From the NCBI RefSeq assembly GCF_014192095.1, contig NZ_JACHXN010000002.1, positions 248,001 through 312,000 of the forward strand: 64,000 bases of DNA. The letters run 5' to 3'. Made by a program: the position numbers and the translations under genes. A model generated the notes under the pieces. It had not been told where the DNA came from and did no database searches. It saw only the letters and a program-made list of their open reading frames with translations. Numbering within the stretch: position 1 is the stretch's first letter; each line of letters opens with the position of its first letter. Positions 45,578-55,778 of the stretch are shown here, one piece after another. The DNA is from Phyllobacterium trifolii. Its GTDB lineage: Bacteria > Pseudomonadota > Alphaproteobacteria > Rhizobiales > Rhizobiaceae.

Positions 45578-46315
45578 TTACTCTGACGATTTGATTTCCT
45601 TGTCACCTTCTTGCAGCTTTGTAGGCAGAATGACAAGCCTTACCCGCTTTTCAAAAGTCATTACCTTGCCGCTTTCGGTAATTTGCATACTGTCCGCGGT
45701 TATACTCGACTTGCTATTTTTTACGCTGACTGGATCGTCCGTCGACATCGTGTTGCCAGCTATATCTATATTAGCCGATTGCAGCAGGGCAGTAATGCCA
45801 TCGGATGTTGTCAAGCTTATGGCGCTGTCGAGCGTCAACTGCCGGTTCGCATTGTCGTATACACCCGATTTCGCAGTGACCTGCGCTCGCAGCTCCTTAC
45901 CAATCGGAATTTCCGCACTAATGCCCTCCAGAGAGATCACATTGCTGTTGCCTACGTCCTGCAACGCCTTTACGGCGCTCATTTTGTAGGGAAGCTTGTC
46001 CTTCGTAAATCCGTCAAGTTTCGGGTTGGTCATGACAAGTTTACCGTTTTCCATCCCAGCATTATCGAGCGATATATTGCTCGGCACACTCGATGTGGAA
46101 AAGAACGTGAACCAGGAAAAAACAGCGGCGCCGATCAGAGCGACCGCAGGCAAGGCAAACTTCAGAAACCGCACGCGCCTCGAGTGGCGTTCCGCAGCAC
46201 GAAACACCATGGAGTCTTTGTCAGAGCCAGCGAACTGCCGGGCGACCTCAGCATGATGGTCGGCGTCGGCGGTGGCATCGCGCCCCGCATGCGTATCGTT
46301 TCTTTCAATGGACAT
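45578..46315 (-). CDS. lptC: LPS export protein LptC
   Basis: A 245-residue bitopic protein with an N-terminal cytoplasmic part (MSIERNDTHAGRDATADADH), one helix (FLKFALPAVALIGAAVFSWF) and a periplasmic LptC/OstA-like beta domain ending TADSMQITESGKVMTFEKRVRLVI. It hands LPS from LptBFG to LptA. It is the first gene of the minus-strand lptC-lptA-lptB-rpoN-hpf-ptsN block and is divergent from sppA. The 227-bp gap 46316-46542 has no clear gene and should hold both promoters. Confidence 0.9.
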   Translation of the reverse strand: MSIERNDTHAGRDATADADHHAEVARQFAGSDKDSMVFRAAERHSRRVRFLKFALPAVALIGAAVFSWFTFFSTSSVPSNISLDNAGMENGKLVMTNPKLDGFTKDKLPYKMSAVKALQDVGNSNVISLEGISAEIPIGKELRAQVTAKSGVYDNANRQLTLDSAISLTTSDGITALLQSANIDIAGNTMSTDDPVSVKNSKSSITADSMQITESGKVMTFEKRVRLVILPTKLQEGDKEIKSSE

Positions 46316-46542
46316 AGGTCTGGTTGTGTTTACCGATTACAATATAATGGCTAGTTGAACGCCAATATGGTTATTTTTCGATGAAATGGACAAGTACCCG
46401 TCGCACAAGTTGCACTCGTTGCAACAAGTATGCCGTCGTTTGACGAGATACAAGGTCCAAACTGCCGAGCAAGCGCCCGCAGCAAGTCTGGACTTCGACG
46501 AAATGATGCCGCAAAGAATAACTGACCCTGGTTTGAGAGCGA

Positions 46543-47541
46543 ATGGATAGGACGATGGCAAACGCTGCTGATGCAATTATCGATAGACGACGGCTTCGCA
46601 GGAAATTGACATTTTGGCGCGCTTTCACGCTCCTGCTCATCGCCCTTGCATTGATTTCACTTTATTTTTTTAATGCCGGCTCCGATGGGTTTTCCGGTAA
46701 ATCAGCGCCGCATATCGCCAAGGTTCGCGTTGAGGGCACGATTTTTGAAAATGATGAACTGCTTAAACGTCTGAAGGACGTGGAGGATTCTGCCGCGGTC
46801 AAGGGCGTGATCCTCTCCGTCGATTCACCTGGGGGAACAACGGCCGGCGGTGAAGCTATCTATGAGGCTGTACGTAAGCTTGCCCTGAAGAAGCCTGTCG
46901 TTGCCCAAGTTGGAACGTTGGCTGCCTCGGCCGGGTACATGATTGCGAGTGCGAGCGATCACATCGTGGCGCGCCAGTCTTCGATCATCGGCTCCATTGG
47001 CGTGCTTTTCCAGTATCCTGATATTTCGGAGCTCTTGACCAAGATAGGCGTGAAAGTCGAAACGATCAAATCCAGCCCGCTCAAGGCAGAACCGAATTTT
47101 TTTAATCCCGCCAGCGACGAAGCAAAGGCGATGATTCATCGTATGATCATCGATTCCTATGACTGGTTTGTCGGCCTGGTTCAGGAGCGGCGTAAATTCA
47201 CGCACGAGCAAGCTTTGGCCCTAGCCGACGGATCAGTCTTTACAGGTCGCCAGGCTGTTGCCAACAAACTGATTGACGAACTTGGCGGCGAAGACAAGGC
47301 AATCGCCTGGCTCAAAACAAAAGGTATCGATGCCAAACTTCCAGTCGTCGAATGGAAGCCCGTCGAGAAGTCCTCTCTCGGCATGTTTTTTTCGCATTCA
47401 GCCCTGAAAATGCTGACCAGATATCTCGGCCTTCCGGAAGAAAGTGCAGGGGTGCTGCGCGAATTGACAGGTGATCGCATGTTCCTTGACGGACTCGTTT
47501 CTGTTTGGCACGTTGACGGCAAGCCTGTCGGCGCGCAATAA
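46543..47541 (+). CDS. sppA: Signal peptide peptidase SppA, S49 family
   Basis: A 332-residue membrane protease that degrades cleaved signal peptides. One helix near residues 25-45 (AFTLLLIALALISLYFF) is followed by an S49 domain. The nucleophile is Ser in TLAASAGYMIASAS and the general base Lys lies in SSPLKAEPN; the oxyanion region is SVDSPGGTTAGGE. It is the short, single-domain type. ATG 46555 is an alternative start with AGGA upstream. Confidence 0.93.
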   Translation: MDRTMANAADAIIDRRRLRRKLTFWRAFTLLLIALALISLYFFNAGSDGFSGKSAPHIAKVRVEGTIFENDELLKRLKDVEDSAAVKGVILSVDSPGGTTAGGEAIYEAVRKLALKKPVVAQVGTLAASAGYMIASASDHIVARQSSIIGSIGVLFQYPDISELLTKIGVKVETIKSSPLKAEPNFFNPASDEAKAMIHRMIIDSYDWFVGLVQERRKFTHEQALALADGSVFTGRQAVANKLIDELGGEDKAIAWLKTKGIDAKLPVVEWKPVEKSSLGMFFSHSALKMLTRYLGLPEESAGVLRELTGDRMFLDGLVSVWHVDGKPVGAQ

Positions 47542-47632
47542 GGATATTAAACTCATAAGATCAGTGACATAGTATTCAGGTTAGTTCTTTTTGACCTTGT
47601 CCTCCTGATCTTGAACCGGAAGGGATTTCGCT

Positions 47633-47917
47633 GTGATCAAATCAGAGCTCGTGCAGATCATTGCCAACCGCAATCCGCATTTGTTTCAGCGTGATGTGGA
47701 GAACATCGTCGGCGCCATCTTTGACGAGATCACCGATGCGCTTGCCGAGGGCAATCGGGTCGAGCTGCGTGGCTTCGGCGCATTTTCCGTCAAGAACCGC
47801 CCAGCGCGCAGCGGACGTAACCCGCGCACCGGCGAAAGCGTCGACGTTGAGGAAAAGTGGGTGCCCTTCTTCAAAACCGGCAAAGAATTGCGCGACAGGC
47901 TGAATGGCAACGGCTAG
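47633..47917 (+). CDS. ihfB: Integration host factor subunit beta
   Basis: A 94-residue nucleoid protein that bends DNA as a heterodimer with IHF-alpha. It shows the HU/IHF pattern [15 protein letters not shown], the DNA-binding arm [11 protein letters not shown] and conserved [19 protein letters not shown]. The start is GTG, with GGAAGGGA 7 nt upstream. It lies between sppA and lapA, as in many relatives. Confidence 0.95.
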   Translation: MIKSELVQIIANRNPHLFQRDVENIVGAIFDEITDALAEGNRVELRGFGAFSVKNRPARSGRNPRTGESVDVEEKWVPFFKTGKELRDRLNGNG

Positions 47918-47956
47918 CGAGGCGTCGTCCAAGCATCAGGGTTGCAGGAGAGAAAT

Positions 47957-48289
47957 ATGATCAATCGTATTGTCATTGTCCTCATTCTGGTGCCGCTTGC
48001 CGTCATCCTGATTGCCCTGTCAGTAGCAAATCGCGAGGCGATATCGTTCACAATCGATCCTTTTAACCCGGGTAATCCTGCCCTCTCCTACTCCGCTCCG
48101 CTTTTCGTCTGGTTGTTTGCCTCTCTGATACTCGGTTTGATCCTCGGGAGCTTGGCAACTTGGTATAATCAGGGCAAACATCGAAAACTCGCCCGTCAGC
48201 GCAAGCTCGAAGCGGAGTTATTGCGCAAGGAAGCCCGCAAGGCGTCGGCCGAGACACCGTCTACGCCAAACCTTCCTTCACTCCATTAA
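47957..48289 (+). CDS. lapA: LapA-domain inner-membrane protein
   Basis: A 110-residue DUF1049/LapA protein with two membrane helices (IVIVLILVPLAVILIALSVA; PLFVWLFASLILGLILGSLA) and a basic coiled C-terminus. In enteric bacteria LapA helps LapB control LPS synthesis; here it sits near lpt genes but no lapB follows. AGGAGAGAA precedes the ATG at 47957. Confidence 0.82.
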   Translation: MINRIVIVLILVPLAVILIALSVANREAISFTIDPFNPGNPALSYSAPLFVWLFASLILGLILGSLATWYNQGKHRKLARQRKLEAELLRKEARKASAETPSTPNLPSLH

Positions 48290-48309
48290 ACAACCGTCAA
48301 GGATATGAA

Positions 48310-49284
48310 ATGAAACTGATCTCCCCGGCCGAGGTCGATGGGCTATTGAAGTGGCCGGATATGATCGACGCACTCGAACAGGCTTTCCGTCAAGGAGTGA
48401 TTCAGCCTGTGCGCCATCATCACACCGTCGATCGCCCGGATGGCGCCGCTTCCACGCTGCTGCTGATGCCTGCCTGGTCCGACTTCAATGCTTTGGGGGA
48501 TTCCTCAAAAGGCTATATGGGCGTGAAGATCGTTACCGTATCCCCGGACAATGGTGCCATTTCGAAACCAGCTGTCATGGGTGTGTATCTTTTGCTTGAC
48601 GGCAAGACCGGCGAACCACGCGCGCTCATTGACGGACAGCGGCTTACCCTGTGGCGCACTGCTGGCGCATCGGCGCTCGCGGCTCGGTATCTGGCTCGTG
48701 AAGATGCGTCCAATCTCGTGGTGCTCGGAGCCGGCGCGCTTTCCGGCTTTCTCGCACGCGCGCACAGCGCCATCCGTCCTATCACGAAAATATCCATCTG
48801 GAACCGCAACTTCGCCGGTGCCGAGAAAGTAGCTTCCGAGCTCGCTGCGGATGGCTTCAACGCCAAGGCTGTGAATGATAAGCATGAGGCAATCGCCGAA
48901 GCCGATATTATAACTGCGGGCACGCTTTCGACTGAACCATTGATCCTTGGCAAACACTTGAAACCCGGCGCCCATGTGGATCTGATTGGGGCATTCACGC
49001 CTTCCATGCGCGAAAGCGACGACGAATGCGTCAAACGCGCGCGTGTTTTTGTCGATACCAAGGACGGTGCACTGAAAGAGGGTGGTGATATCGTGCAACC
49101 GATCAAGGCGGGCGTCGTCAACGAAAGCCATGTCATCGGCGATCTTTTTGACCTGACGCGCGGCACGATCAAGGGGCGCCAATCCCCGAGCGAAATCACG
49201 CTGTTTAAATCTGTTGGCGCCGCTCTGGAAGACCTTGCGGCGGGCATTTTGATCTATGAAAGGGCGATCTCGGCTTCCGCGTGA
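48310..49284 (+). CDS. Ornithine cyclodeaminase/mu-crystallin family protein
   Basis: A 324-residue NAD(P)-dependent protein of the OCD/mu-crystallin family. Visible are GYMGVKIVTVSPDNG, the Lys/Arg block LTLWRTAGASALAARYLA, the Rossmann motif VVLGAGALSGFLARAH and HVDLIGAFTPSMRE. Members convert ornithine to proline or act on related imino or amino acids, so the substrate is uncertain. A GTGA overlap links it to the methyltransferase that follows. Confidence 0.85.
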   Translation: MKLISPAEVDGLLKWPDMIDALEQAFRQGVIQPVRHHHTVDRPDGAASTLLLMPAWSDFNALGDSSKGYMGVKIVTVSPDNGAISKPAVMGVYLLLDGKTGEPRALIDGQRLTLWRTAGASALAARYLAREDASNLVVLGAGALSGFLARAHSAIRPITKISIWNRNFAGAEKVASELAADGFNAKAVNDKHEAIAEADIITAGTLSTEPLILGKHLKPGAHVDLIGAFTPSMRESDDECVKRARVFVDTKDGALKEGGDIVQPIKAGVVNESHVIGDLFDLTRGTIKGRQSPSEITLFKSVGAALEDLAAGILIYERAISASA

Positions 49285-50456
49285 GCGTTTTTGCTTTCGC
49301 CTTCCCTCCTCTTGACATAGGAAACATCCAATCAACTGCGAGGGTGCACGGCTTGAAATCGTCTGGCGGAAAAATCAAGAAGGCAAAAGGGCTCGGTCCG
49401 AAAGCGAGCGCTCCGAAAGGAGCGGCGCATCGGCAAACCGCAGTGAAGCCGCGTCCGCAATTTGCCAAAGCCCCCCGCGCCACCGATATCGATTCTCAGC
49501 AGAAATCCGCGCCTCGTTCGGAAGCGGCTCCAAAGCGCGTTTTGACACGCCGTACCGGCGTACGCCCCCAGGAGCGGACCGGCCTCATCCTGGAAACCTC
49601 GCCTTCCGATGATTATGCACTGCTTGACAGCGGCAATGGTCTAAAGCTTGAACAGTACGGCCCCTATCGCATCGTCCGCCCAGAAGGTCAGGCGATCTGG
49701 CTACCTGCCTGGGACCGAACGGAGTGGGACAAGGCCGATGCGCTATTCACCGGCAATACGGATGAGGAGGGCGTCGGACGTTGGCACTTTCCAAAAGTTC
49801 CGCTCGGCGAGACCTGGCCGCTTGCCTTTGGCGGCATCCCGTTTTTCGGACGCTTCACGTCGTTCCGGCACGTCGGCGTTTTTCCTGAACAAGGCACGCA
49901 TTGGTCACACATGGACCAGCTGATCCGCAACGCCAAACGCCCGGTCAAGGTGCTTAATCTCTTCGGTTACACAGGAGTCGCATCCCTTGTTGCTGCGCGA
50001 GCGGGAGCCGAGGTAACGCATGTTGACGCTTCGAAGAAAGCCATCGTCTGGGCGCGGGAAAATCAGGAGATGGCAGGGCTCTCCAGCAAACCCATTCGCT
50101 GGATATGCGAAGACGCAATGAAATTCGTCGCACGCGAAGAGCGGCGCGGCAGTGGCTACGACATCATTCTTCTCGACCCGCCCGCCTATGGACGCGGACC
50201 CAATGGCGAGGTGTGGCAGCTGTTCGACAATCTGCCGGACATGGTCGACCTTTGTCGCTCGATCCTAACGCCAAATCCACTTGCAGTCGTTCTGACCGCC
50301 TATTCGATTCGCGCTTCGTTTTTTGCGATCCACGAGTTGATGCGCGATGCGTTCACCGGGCTTGGGGGACAGGTCGAGTCAGGCGAACTTATCCTGCGGG
50401 AGCGTTCATCCGATCGTGCCCTTTCCACCTCCCTCTTCAGCCGCTGGAGTGCTTAA
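49281..50456 (+). CDS. RlmI-like SAM-dependent RNA methyltransferase
   Basis: A class I methyltransferase (COG1092 type). A basic, disordered N-terminus (KSSGGKIKKAKGLGPKASAP) precedes the SAM-binding motif VLNLFGYTGVASLVAARAGA and the catalytic block ILLDPPAYGRGPNG. The probable target is rRNA. GTG 49281 overlaps the previous stop; a downstream start near 49344 is possible because the first 20 residues look unconserved. Its stop overlaps the start of the TrmH-family gene (TAATG). Confidence 0.82.
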   Translation: MSVFAFAFPPLDIGNIQSTARVHGLKSSGGKIKKAKGLGPKASAPKGAAHRQTAVKPRPQFAKAPRATDIDSQQKSAPRSEAAPKRVLTRRTGVRPQERTGLILETSPSDDYALLDSGNGLKLEQYGPYRIVRPEGQAIWLPAWDRTEWDKADALFTGNTDEEGVGRWHFPKVPLGETWPLAFGGIPFFGRFTSFRHVGVFPEQGTHWSHMDQLIRNAKRPVKVLNLFGYTGVASLVAARAGAEVTHVDASKKAIVWARENQEMAGLSSKPIRWICEDAMKFVAREERRGSGYDIILLDPPAYGRGPNGEVWQLFDNLPDMVDLCRSILTPNPLAVVLTAYSIRASFFAIHELMRDAFTGLGGQVESGELILRERSSDRALSTSLFSRWSA

Positions 50457-51325
50457 TGACCCAACGGGATGATCACCAGCGCGGCAGTGGACTGGTTCGC
50501 CCTGGCAGGGTCAAGGAGGTCACCAGCCTGACCAATCCGATCGTCAAGGATTTGCGTGCGCTGGCGATCAAAAAATTCCGTGACCAGCAAGGTGTTTTCC
50601 TCGCCGAAGGACTGAAACTCGTCATCGATGCCCTTGACCTGGGCTGGATCATCAAGACCCTCGTTTATTCAAAAGCAGGCAAGGGCAATTCGCTGGTCGA
50701 GCCCGTTGCCGCGCGCACGATCGCCAAGGGTGGTGATGTTCTTGAGGTTAGCGAAAAAGTCATTGCTGCCATAACGCGTCGCGATAATCCGCAAATGGTA
50801 GTCGGTGTTTTCGAACAGAAGGTGCAATCCTTGCTGGTGATCAAACCGCAAGGCAATGAGGTCTATGTGGCACTCGACCGCGTGCGCGATCCCGGAAATC
50901 TCGGCACGATTATTCGAACCGCGGACGCAGCAGGCGCAAAAGGCGTCATTCTCATTGGGGATACCACTGATCCGTTCTCGCTGGAAACGATCCGAGCCAC
51001 GATGGGCTCGGTTTTTGCAATGCCTGTCATACGTGCGACCGAAGCCGAGTTTCTCTCCTGGCGAAAAGGTTTCTCTGGGCTAGTTGTTGGAACACATCTG
51101 AAAGGTGCCGTCGATTATCGAACGATTCCCTATGCCAATAAACCGGTCGTTTTATTGATGGGGAACGAGCAACAAGGCTTGCCGGATCAATTGGCTTCAT
51201 CGTGCGACAAGCTGGCGCGTATTCCGCAGGAGGGCCGTGCCGATTCGCTCAATCTCGCCATTGCGACTGGCGTCATGTTGTTCGAGATCCGGCGCGACGC
51301 ATTGAAACTTGCCCCTGACGTTTGA
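50456..51325 (+). CDS. TrmH/SpoU family RNA 2'-O-methyltransferase
   Basis: A 289-residue SPOUT methyltransferase with an N-terminal substrate-binding domain (TSLTNPIVKDLRALAIKKFR) and the three knot motifs: RVRDPGNLGTIIRTADAAG, VVLLMGNEQQGL and IPQEGRADSLNLAIATGV. It probably methylates a 23S rRNA ribose. Coupled to the preceding methyltransferase by a 1-nt overlap. Confidence 0.9.
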   Translation: MTQRDDHQRGSGLVRPGRVKEVTSLTNPIVKDLRALAIKKFRDQQGVFLAEGLKLVIDALDLGWIIKTLVYSKAGKGNSLVEPVAARTIAKGGDVLEVSEKVIAAITRRDNPQMVVGVFEQKVQSLLVIKPQGNEVYVALDRVRDPGNLGTIIRTADAAGAKGVILIGDTTDPFSLETIRATMGSVFAMPVIRATEAEFLSWRKGFSGLVVGTHLKGAVDYRTIPYANKPVVLLMGNEQQGLPDQLASSCDKLARIPQEGRADSLNLAIATGVMLFEIRRDALKLAPDV

Positions 51326-51337
51326 GAAAATGGATTT

Positions 51338-51841
51338 ATGAAAAGCAAAGCATTCTACAGTCTTCTGGCCATCATCGCCTTCGCCACGGTCAGTGATCAG
51401 ATCGTCAAGTATCTCATCGAGACTGGCATGGACTACCAGCAGCAAATCGATCTCTTGCCTTTTTTCGCGTTGTTTCGCGTGCACAATGATGGGATCGCCT
51501 TTTCGATGTTAAGCGGGTTCGGAGATACAGCGCTGATAGCCCTGACGATAATCGTCATTTGTTTTGTCAGTTATCTGTGGTGGAGCACGGCCTCCACGCG
51601 CTGGATTTCACGGTTTGGTTTTGCCCTTATCATTGGTGGTGCGATCGGCAATCTCATCGACCGCATCCTGCATGGGTATGTCATAGATTATTTTCTTTTC
51701 CACCTGCCGTCATGGTCGTTTGCCGTCTTCAATCTCGCTGACGCTTACATATCGGTTGGCGCAGCATTGGTCGTAATCGAGGAAATTTTTGTCTGGTTGC
51801 GCGACCGGCGGACGGGCGGCGGGCAAACCGGCAAAAATTGA
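51338..51841 (+). CDS. lspA: Lipoprotein signal peptidase LspA
   Basis: A 167-residue aspartyl protease with four membrane helices that removes signal peptides from prolipoproteins. Catalytic Asp residues are in [11 protein letters not shown] and FNLADAYI. It would process the S10-like protein and L,D-transpeptidase lipoproteins elsewhere in the window. It starts 12 bp after the TrmH-family gene. Confidence 0.94.
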   Translation: MKSKAFYSLLAIIAFATVSDQIVKYLIETGMDYQQQIDLLPFFALFRVHNDGIAFSMLSGFGDTALIALTIIVICFVSYLWWSTASTRWISRFGFALIIGGAIGNLIDRILHGYVIDYFLFHLPSWSFAVFNLADAYISVGAALVVIEEIFVWLRDRRTGGGQTGKN

Positions 51842-51869
51842 AGCGAAACTGGGTAATTAGCCCATTATC

Positions 51870-51887
51870 ACGTCATGTAGCCGTCAT
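51870..51887 (+). promoter_or_regulatory. Candidate PHO box upstream of olsB
   Basis: ACGTCAT-GTAG-CCGTCAT has two half-sites spaced 11 nt apart, matching the PhoB consensus CTGTCAT-N4-CTGTCAT at 5 and 6 of 7 positions. It lies 47 bp before the olsB start. In Sinorhizobium, ornithine lipids rise under phosphate limitation in a PhoB-dependent way. Confidence 0.6.
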
Positions 51888-51934
51888 CCAATTGTTGTAT
51901 TCAACGAACGAACGAATACCGATAAATCTCCTGG

Positions 51935-52840
51935 ATGAGCCAAATCGATATGACCATCGCCTTGCTTGAACCGGCTTCAATCACTAAAGATCAACGCGTG
52001 ATGTCGCACGTTGATTCAACTCCCTCGCCGTTTACGGCGCCACACCTTGCGTCGGTGCTTGGCCGCATCGGCACGATGGAGGTTTGCCTCGCGCAAACGG
52101 AAGATGAGATCGCTTCGTCACAACAATTGCGTTTCAAGGTTTTTTTTGACGAGTTGGGTGCCAAAGGTTCTGCCACGATGGAGCAGCGCGATGCAGACCG
52201 TTTCGATCCCTTTTGCGATCATCTTCTCGTCTATGACACTTCAATAGCTGGCCCAAAACACAAGCAGATTGTTGGCACCTATCGGCTGCTGCGCTCCGAA
52301 AAAGCTTTCGAAACCGGCGGTTTCTATTCAGCCAGCGAATTTTCGATCGAACGCCTTGTTGCCGCCAAGCCGGAATTGCGCTTTCTTGAGCTCGGCCGTT
52401 CCTGTGTCCTCCCGGAATACCGGTCAAAGAGGACGGTCGAATTGCTCTGGCAAGGTATCTGGACCTATTGCCGCCACCACTCGATTGGCGTGATGTTCGG
52501 TTGTGCATCCTTCCAGGGAACGGTTCCTGCCGCGCACGCACTGCCTTTGTCCTTCCTGCAGCATAATTGCCGTGCGACAGCCGACTGGGACGTTCGCGCA
52601 TTGCCCGCGCTTTACCATGCGATGGATCTCGTTCCGAATGAAGCGATCAATCCAAAAGTTGCCCTCTTCGCCATGCCGCCGTTGATCAAGGGCTATTTAA
52701 GGCTTGGCGCGATGATTGGCGATGGCGCCGTGGTCGACCATGACTTTGGTACAACCGATGTCTTCATTATTCTGCCAGTCAGCCGCATTTCGGAACGCTA
52801 TGTCAGCCATTACGCTGCTGAAGCGAAGCGCTTCGTCTAG
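51935..52840 (+). CDS. olsB: L-ornithine N-alpha-acyltransferase OlsB
   Basis: A 301-residue GNAT-like acyltransferase transferring a 3-hydroxyacyl group from acyl-ACP to ornithine, the first step of ornithine-lipid synthesis. It shows the OlsB blocks QQLRFKVFFDELGA, FDPFCDHLLVYD, VGTYRLLRSEKA, ELGRSCVLPEYRSKRTVELL and FGCASFQGTVP. olsA is not here. ATG 51950 is an alternative start. A PHO-box-like site is upstream; mutS follows as in many relatives. Confidence 0.9.
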   Translation: MSQIDMTIALLEPASITKDQRVMSHVDSTPSPFTAPHLASVLGRIGTMEVCLAQTEDEIASSQQLRFKVFFDELGAKGSATMEQRDADRFDPFCDHLLVYDTSIAGPKHKQIVGTYRLLRSEKAFETGGFYSASEFSIERLVAAKPELRFLELGRSCVLPEYRSKRTVELLWQGIWTYCRHHSIGVMFGCASFQGTVPAAHALPLSFLQHNCRATADWDVRALPALYHAMDLVPNEAINPKVALFAMPPLIKGYLRLGAMIGDGAVVDHDFGTTDVFIILPVSRISERYVSHYAAEAKRFV

Positions 52841-52956
52841 AGACCTTCGACTTGGACCGATCATCTGTGGAGAAAAGCCATGGATGAACTCGGAAGAGGT
52901 GTGTAAATCCCCCGTTAGCGAATAGATTGCTCCTTGATCGAAATCAGGAGAGCGTC

Positions 52957-55686
52957 TTGGCCGAACTGGCAGCCATCATCGAACCGTCCCCTTATGACGC
53001 TGACATATTGGCGCGACCAACGCCGATGATGGAGCAGTATATCGAAATCAAGGCGACGAATCCGGATAGTCTCTTGTTCTATCGCATGGGCGATTTCTAT
53101 GAATTGTTTTTCGATGATGCGGTCGAGGCGTCGCGTGCACTCGGCATCACGCTGACGAAGCGCGGAAAGCATCTGGGCGACGATATTCCCATGTGCGGCG
53201 TACCGGTCCACGCCGCTGACGATTATCTGCAGAAGCTGATCGCGCGTGGCTTTCGCGTCGCGGTATGCGAACAGATCGAAGATCCTGCGGAGGCCAGAAA
53301 ACGTGGGGCAAAGTCCGTCGTCAAACGTGATGTCGTTCGATTGGTGACACCCGGCACGATTACCGAGGAAAAACTGCTCGACCCATCCGAAGCCAATTAT
53401 TTGATGACGCTCGGCCGCGTAAAGGGCTCGGATAAAGGTCAATTTGCGCTTGCCTGGATTGACATATCAACCGGCACATTCCGCGTCAGCGAAACCGATC
53501 CTGGCCGGTTGCTCGCGGACATCCTGCGTGTGGATCCACGCGAATTGATTGTCGCAGATCCGGTATTTCATGATCTGGAACTGCGGCCGGTGTTCGATGT
53601 CATCGGCCGGGCGGTTAGCCCGCAGCCACCCAGTCTATTTGACAGCGCTACGGCAGAAAGCCGTATCCAGCGCTATTTTGACGTCAGCACGCTGGATGGA
53701 TTTGGCCAATTCTCGCGTGCCGAGCTTTCAGCCATTTCCGGTGCTATCGCCTATGTCGAAAAGACACAGATTGCCGAACGTCCGCCGCTGATGCGGCCAG
53801 AACGGGAGTCGGAAGGTTCCTCGCTATTCATCGACCCTGCAACCCGCGCCAATCTTGAACTTCTTCGCACGCTTTCCGGCAAACGCGAAGGAAGTCTGCT
53901 GCGAGCGATCGACAGAACGGTGACAGGTGGCGGTGCGCGGCTCCTGGCGGAACGGCTGACCTCACCTCTGACTGATCCGGCAGCGATCGCGGAACGACTG
54001 GATTCGATCTCGTTTTTCCTCCTTCGCCAACCGCTGGCAGATTTGGCGCGTGAAGCGCTGAAGGGCGTGCCCGATATGCCCCGCGCCCTGTCGCGGCTTG
54101 CAGTCGGTCGCGGCGGTCCGCGCGATCTGGGTGCACTCGCCCGCGGTCTTGAAGCAGCCGGCGATATCGCACAATTGCTGGAGCGCGAGGAACTGCCGAC
54201 AGAACTCACGCGAGTGAGAGAATGTCTTCGCCAATTGCCGCTGGAATTCGCCGAACACCTTGACCGGGCGCTTGCCGATGAGCTGCCGCTTCTCAAACGC
54301 GACGGCGGGTTCGTCCGGACGGCATATCATGCCGAGCTAGACGAAATGCGGGCACTGCGGGATCATTCGCGCCGCATAATCGCCGGCCTGCAAGCCGACT
54401 ACATGGAAACGACTGGCGTCAGATCGCTGAAGATCAAACACAATAATGTGCTTGGGTATTTTATCGAAGTGACCGCCAACAATGCCTCGGTCATGACCGA
54501 TACGGATGAAGCCAAGAGCAAGTTCATCCACCGCCAGACCATTGCCAATGCGATGCGGTTTACGACGACGGAACTAGCAGAGCTTGAGACAAAGATAGCA
54601 AATGCCGCCGAACGCGCGCTTTCAATCGAGCTTGGCGTTTTCGACGCCTTGACCAATGAGACCGTGGCCAACGCCGATACCATTCGTGCAGGCGCTGCGG
54701 CGCTGGCGGCGCTTGACGTCTCCGTATCGCTGGCGGCTCTCTCCGAAGAACAAGGCTACTGCCGACCCCTGGTCGATGACAGCCTTGCATTCGAGATTGT
54801 GGCCGGACGGCATCCCGTTGTCGAGCAATCGCTGCGCCGGCATGCCGCCGCTCCCTTCGTTGCCAATGATTGCAATCTTTCTCCAGAAGGAGCCGGCAAG
54901 GGAGCAATCTGGCTGCTGACCGGCCCGAATATGGGCGGTAAATCCACCTTCCTGCGCCAAAATGCATTGATTGCGATTCTCGCGCAGATGGGTTCGTTCG
55001 TTCCGGCCGGCTCTGCTCATGTCGGCATTGTGGATCGTTTGTTCTCCCGCGTCGGCGCTTCGGACGATCTTGCGCGCGGGCGTTCTACCTTCATGGTGGA
55101 AATGGTCGAGACCGCCGCCATTCTCAACCAGGCCAGCGATCATTCGCTCGTCATCCTCGATGAAATCGGCCGTGGTACCGCTACCTTCGACGGCCTTTCG
55201 ATTGCATGGGCTGCGGTTGAATACTTGCACGAAAAGAACCAGTGCAGGGCGATTTTTGCAACGCACTTCCACGAAATGACCGCACTTTCAGAAAAACTCG
55301 AACGGCTCAGCAATGTGACCATGCGCGTGAAGGAATGGGACGGCGATGTTGTGTTCCTGCATGAGGTCGCCAAGGGCGCCGCTGACCGATCATATGGCGT
55401 GCAAGTGGCTCGTTTGGCTGGTCTGCCGGAAGCCGTTGTCAACCGCGCCCGCGATGTTCTGCACCAGCTCGAAGCGGGAGAGACCTCTGGCAAGGCCGAC
55501 AAGCTGATCGACGACTTGCCGCTGTTTTCCGTTGAAGTGAAGCGCCAGGCACCCAAGCCTGTTCAGGGTAAGGATAGTGGTCTGCTAGCAGCTATATCCA
55601 CCATCAATCCGGATGAGATGACACCGCGTGAAGCGCTGGAAGCGCTCTATCGGTTGAAGGGCCTCGTCGCGAACACGACATCTTGA
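52957..55686 (+). CDS. mutS: DNA mismatch repair protein MutS
   Basis: About 909 residues, the size of Brucella MutS. The mismatch-binding domain has [17 protein letters not shown]; the clamp and ATPase domains follow with Walker [15 protein letters not shown], the block [20 protein letters not shown] and Walker [16 protein letters not shown], then [11 protein letters not shown] 52957 is preferred because AGGAG lies 6 nt upstream; TTG 52927 would add ten residues. Only MutS from the repair system is in the window. Confidence 0.95.
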   Translation: MAELAAIIEPSPYDADILARPTPMMEQYIEIKATNPDSLLFYRMGDFYELFFDDAVEASRALGITLTKRGKHLGDDIPMCGVPVHAADDYLQKLIARGFRVAVCEQIEDPAEARKRGAKSVVKRDVVRLVTPGTITEEKLLDPSEANYLMTLGRVKGSDKGQFALAWIDISTGTFRVSETDPGRLLADILRVDPRELIVADPVFHDLELRPVFDVIGRAVSPQPPSLFDSATAESRIQRYFDVSTLDGFGQFSRAELSAISGAIAYVEKTQIAERPPLMRPERESEGSSLFIDPATRANLELLRTLSGKREGSLLRAIDRTVTGGGARLLAERLTSPLTDPAAIAERLDSISFFLLRQPLADLAREALKGVPDMPRALSRLAVGRGGPRDLGALARGLEAAGDIAQLLEREELPTELTRVRECLRQLPLEFAEHLDRALADELPLLKRDGGFVRTAYHAELDEMRALRDHSRRIIAGLQADYMETTGVRSLKIKHNNVLGYFIEVTANNASVMTDTDEAKSKFIHRQTIANAMRFTTTELAELETKIANAAERALSIELGVFDALTNETVANADTIRAGAAALAALDVSVSLAALSEEQGYCRPLVDDSLAFEIVAGRHPVVEQSLRRHAAAPFVANDCNLSPEGAGKGAIWLLTGPNMGGKSTFLRQNALIAILAQMGSFVPAGSAHVGIVDRLFSRVGASDDLARGRSTFMVEMVETAAILNQASDHSLVILDEIGRGTATFDGLSIAWAAVEYLHEKNQCRAIFATHFHEMTALSEKLERLSNVTMRVKEWDGDVVFLHEVAKGAADRSYGVQVARLAGLPEAVVNRARDVLHQLEAGETSGKADKLIDDLPLFSVEVKRQAPKPVQGKDSGLLAAISTINPDEMTPREALEALYRLKGLVANTTS

Positions 55687-55778
55687 CTGGTCTCCACAGG
55701 GAACGCGTCAAATGTAATCGTTTCGTTTGACGCAAATTCGCGCTATAGCGTGCGGCCATTATCCATAAAGACGTATTC

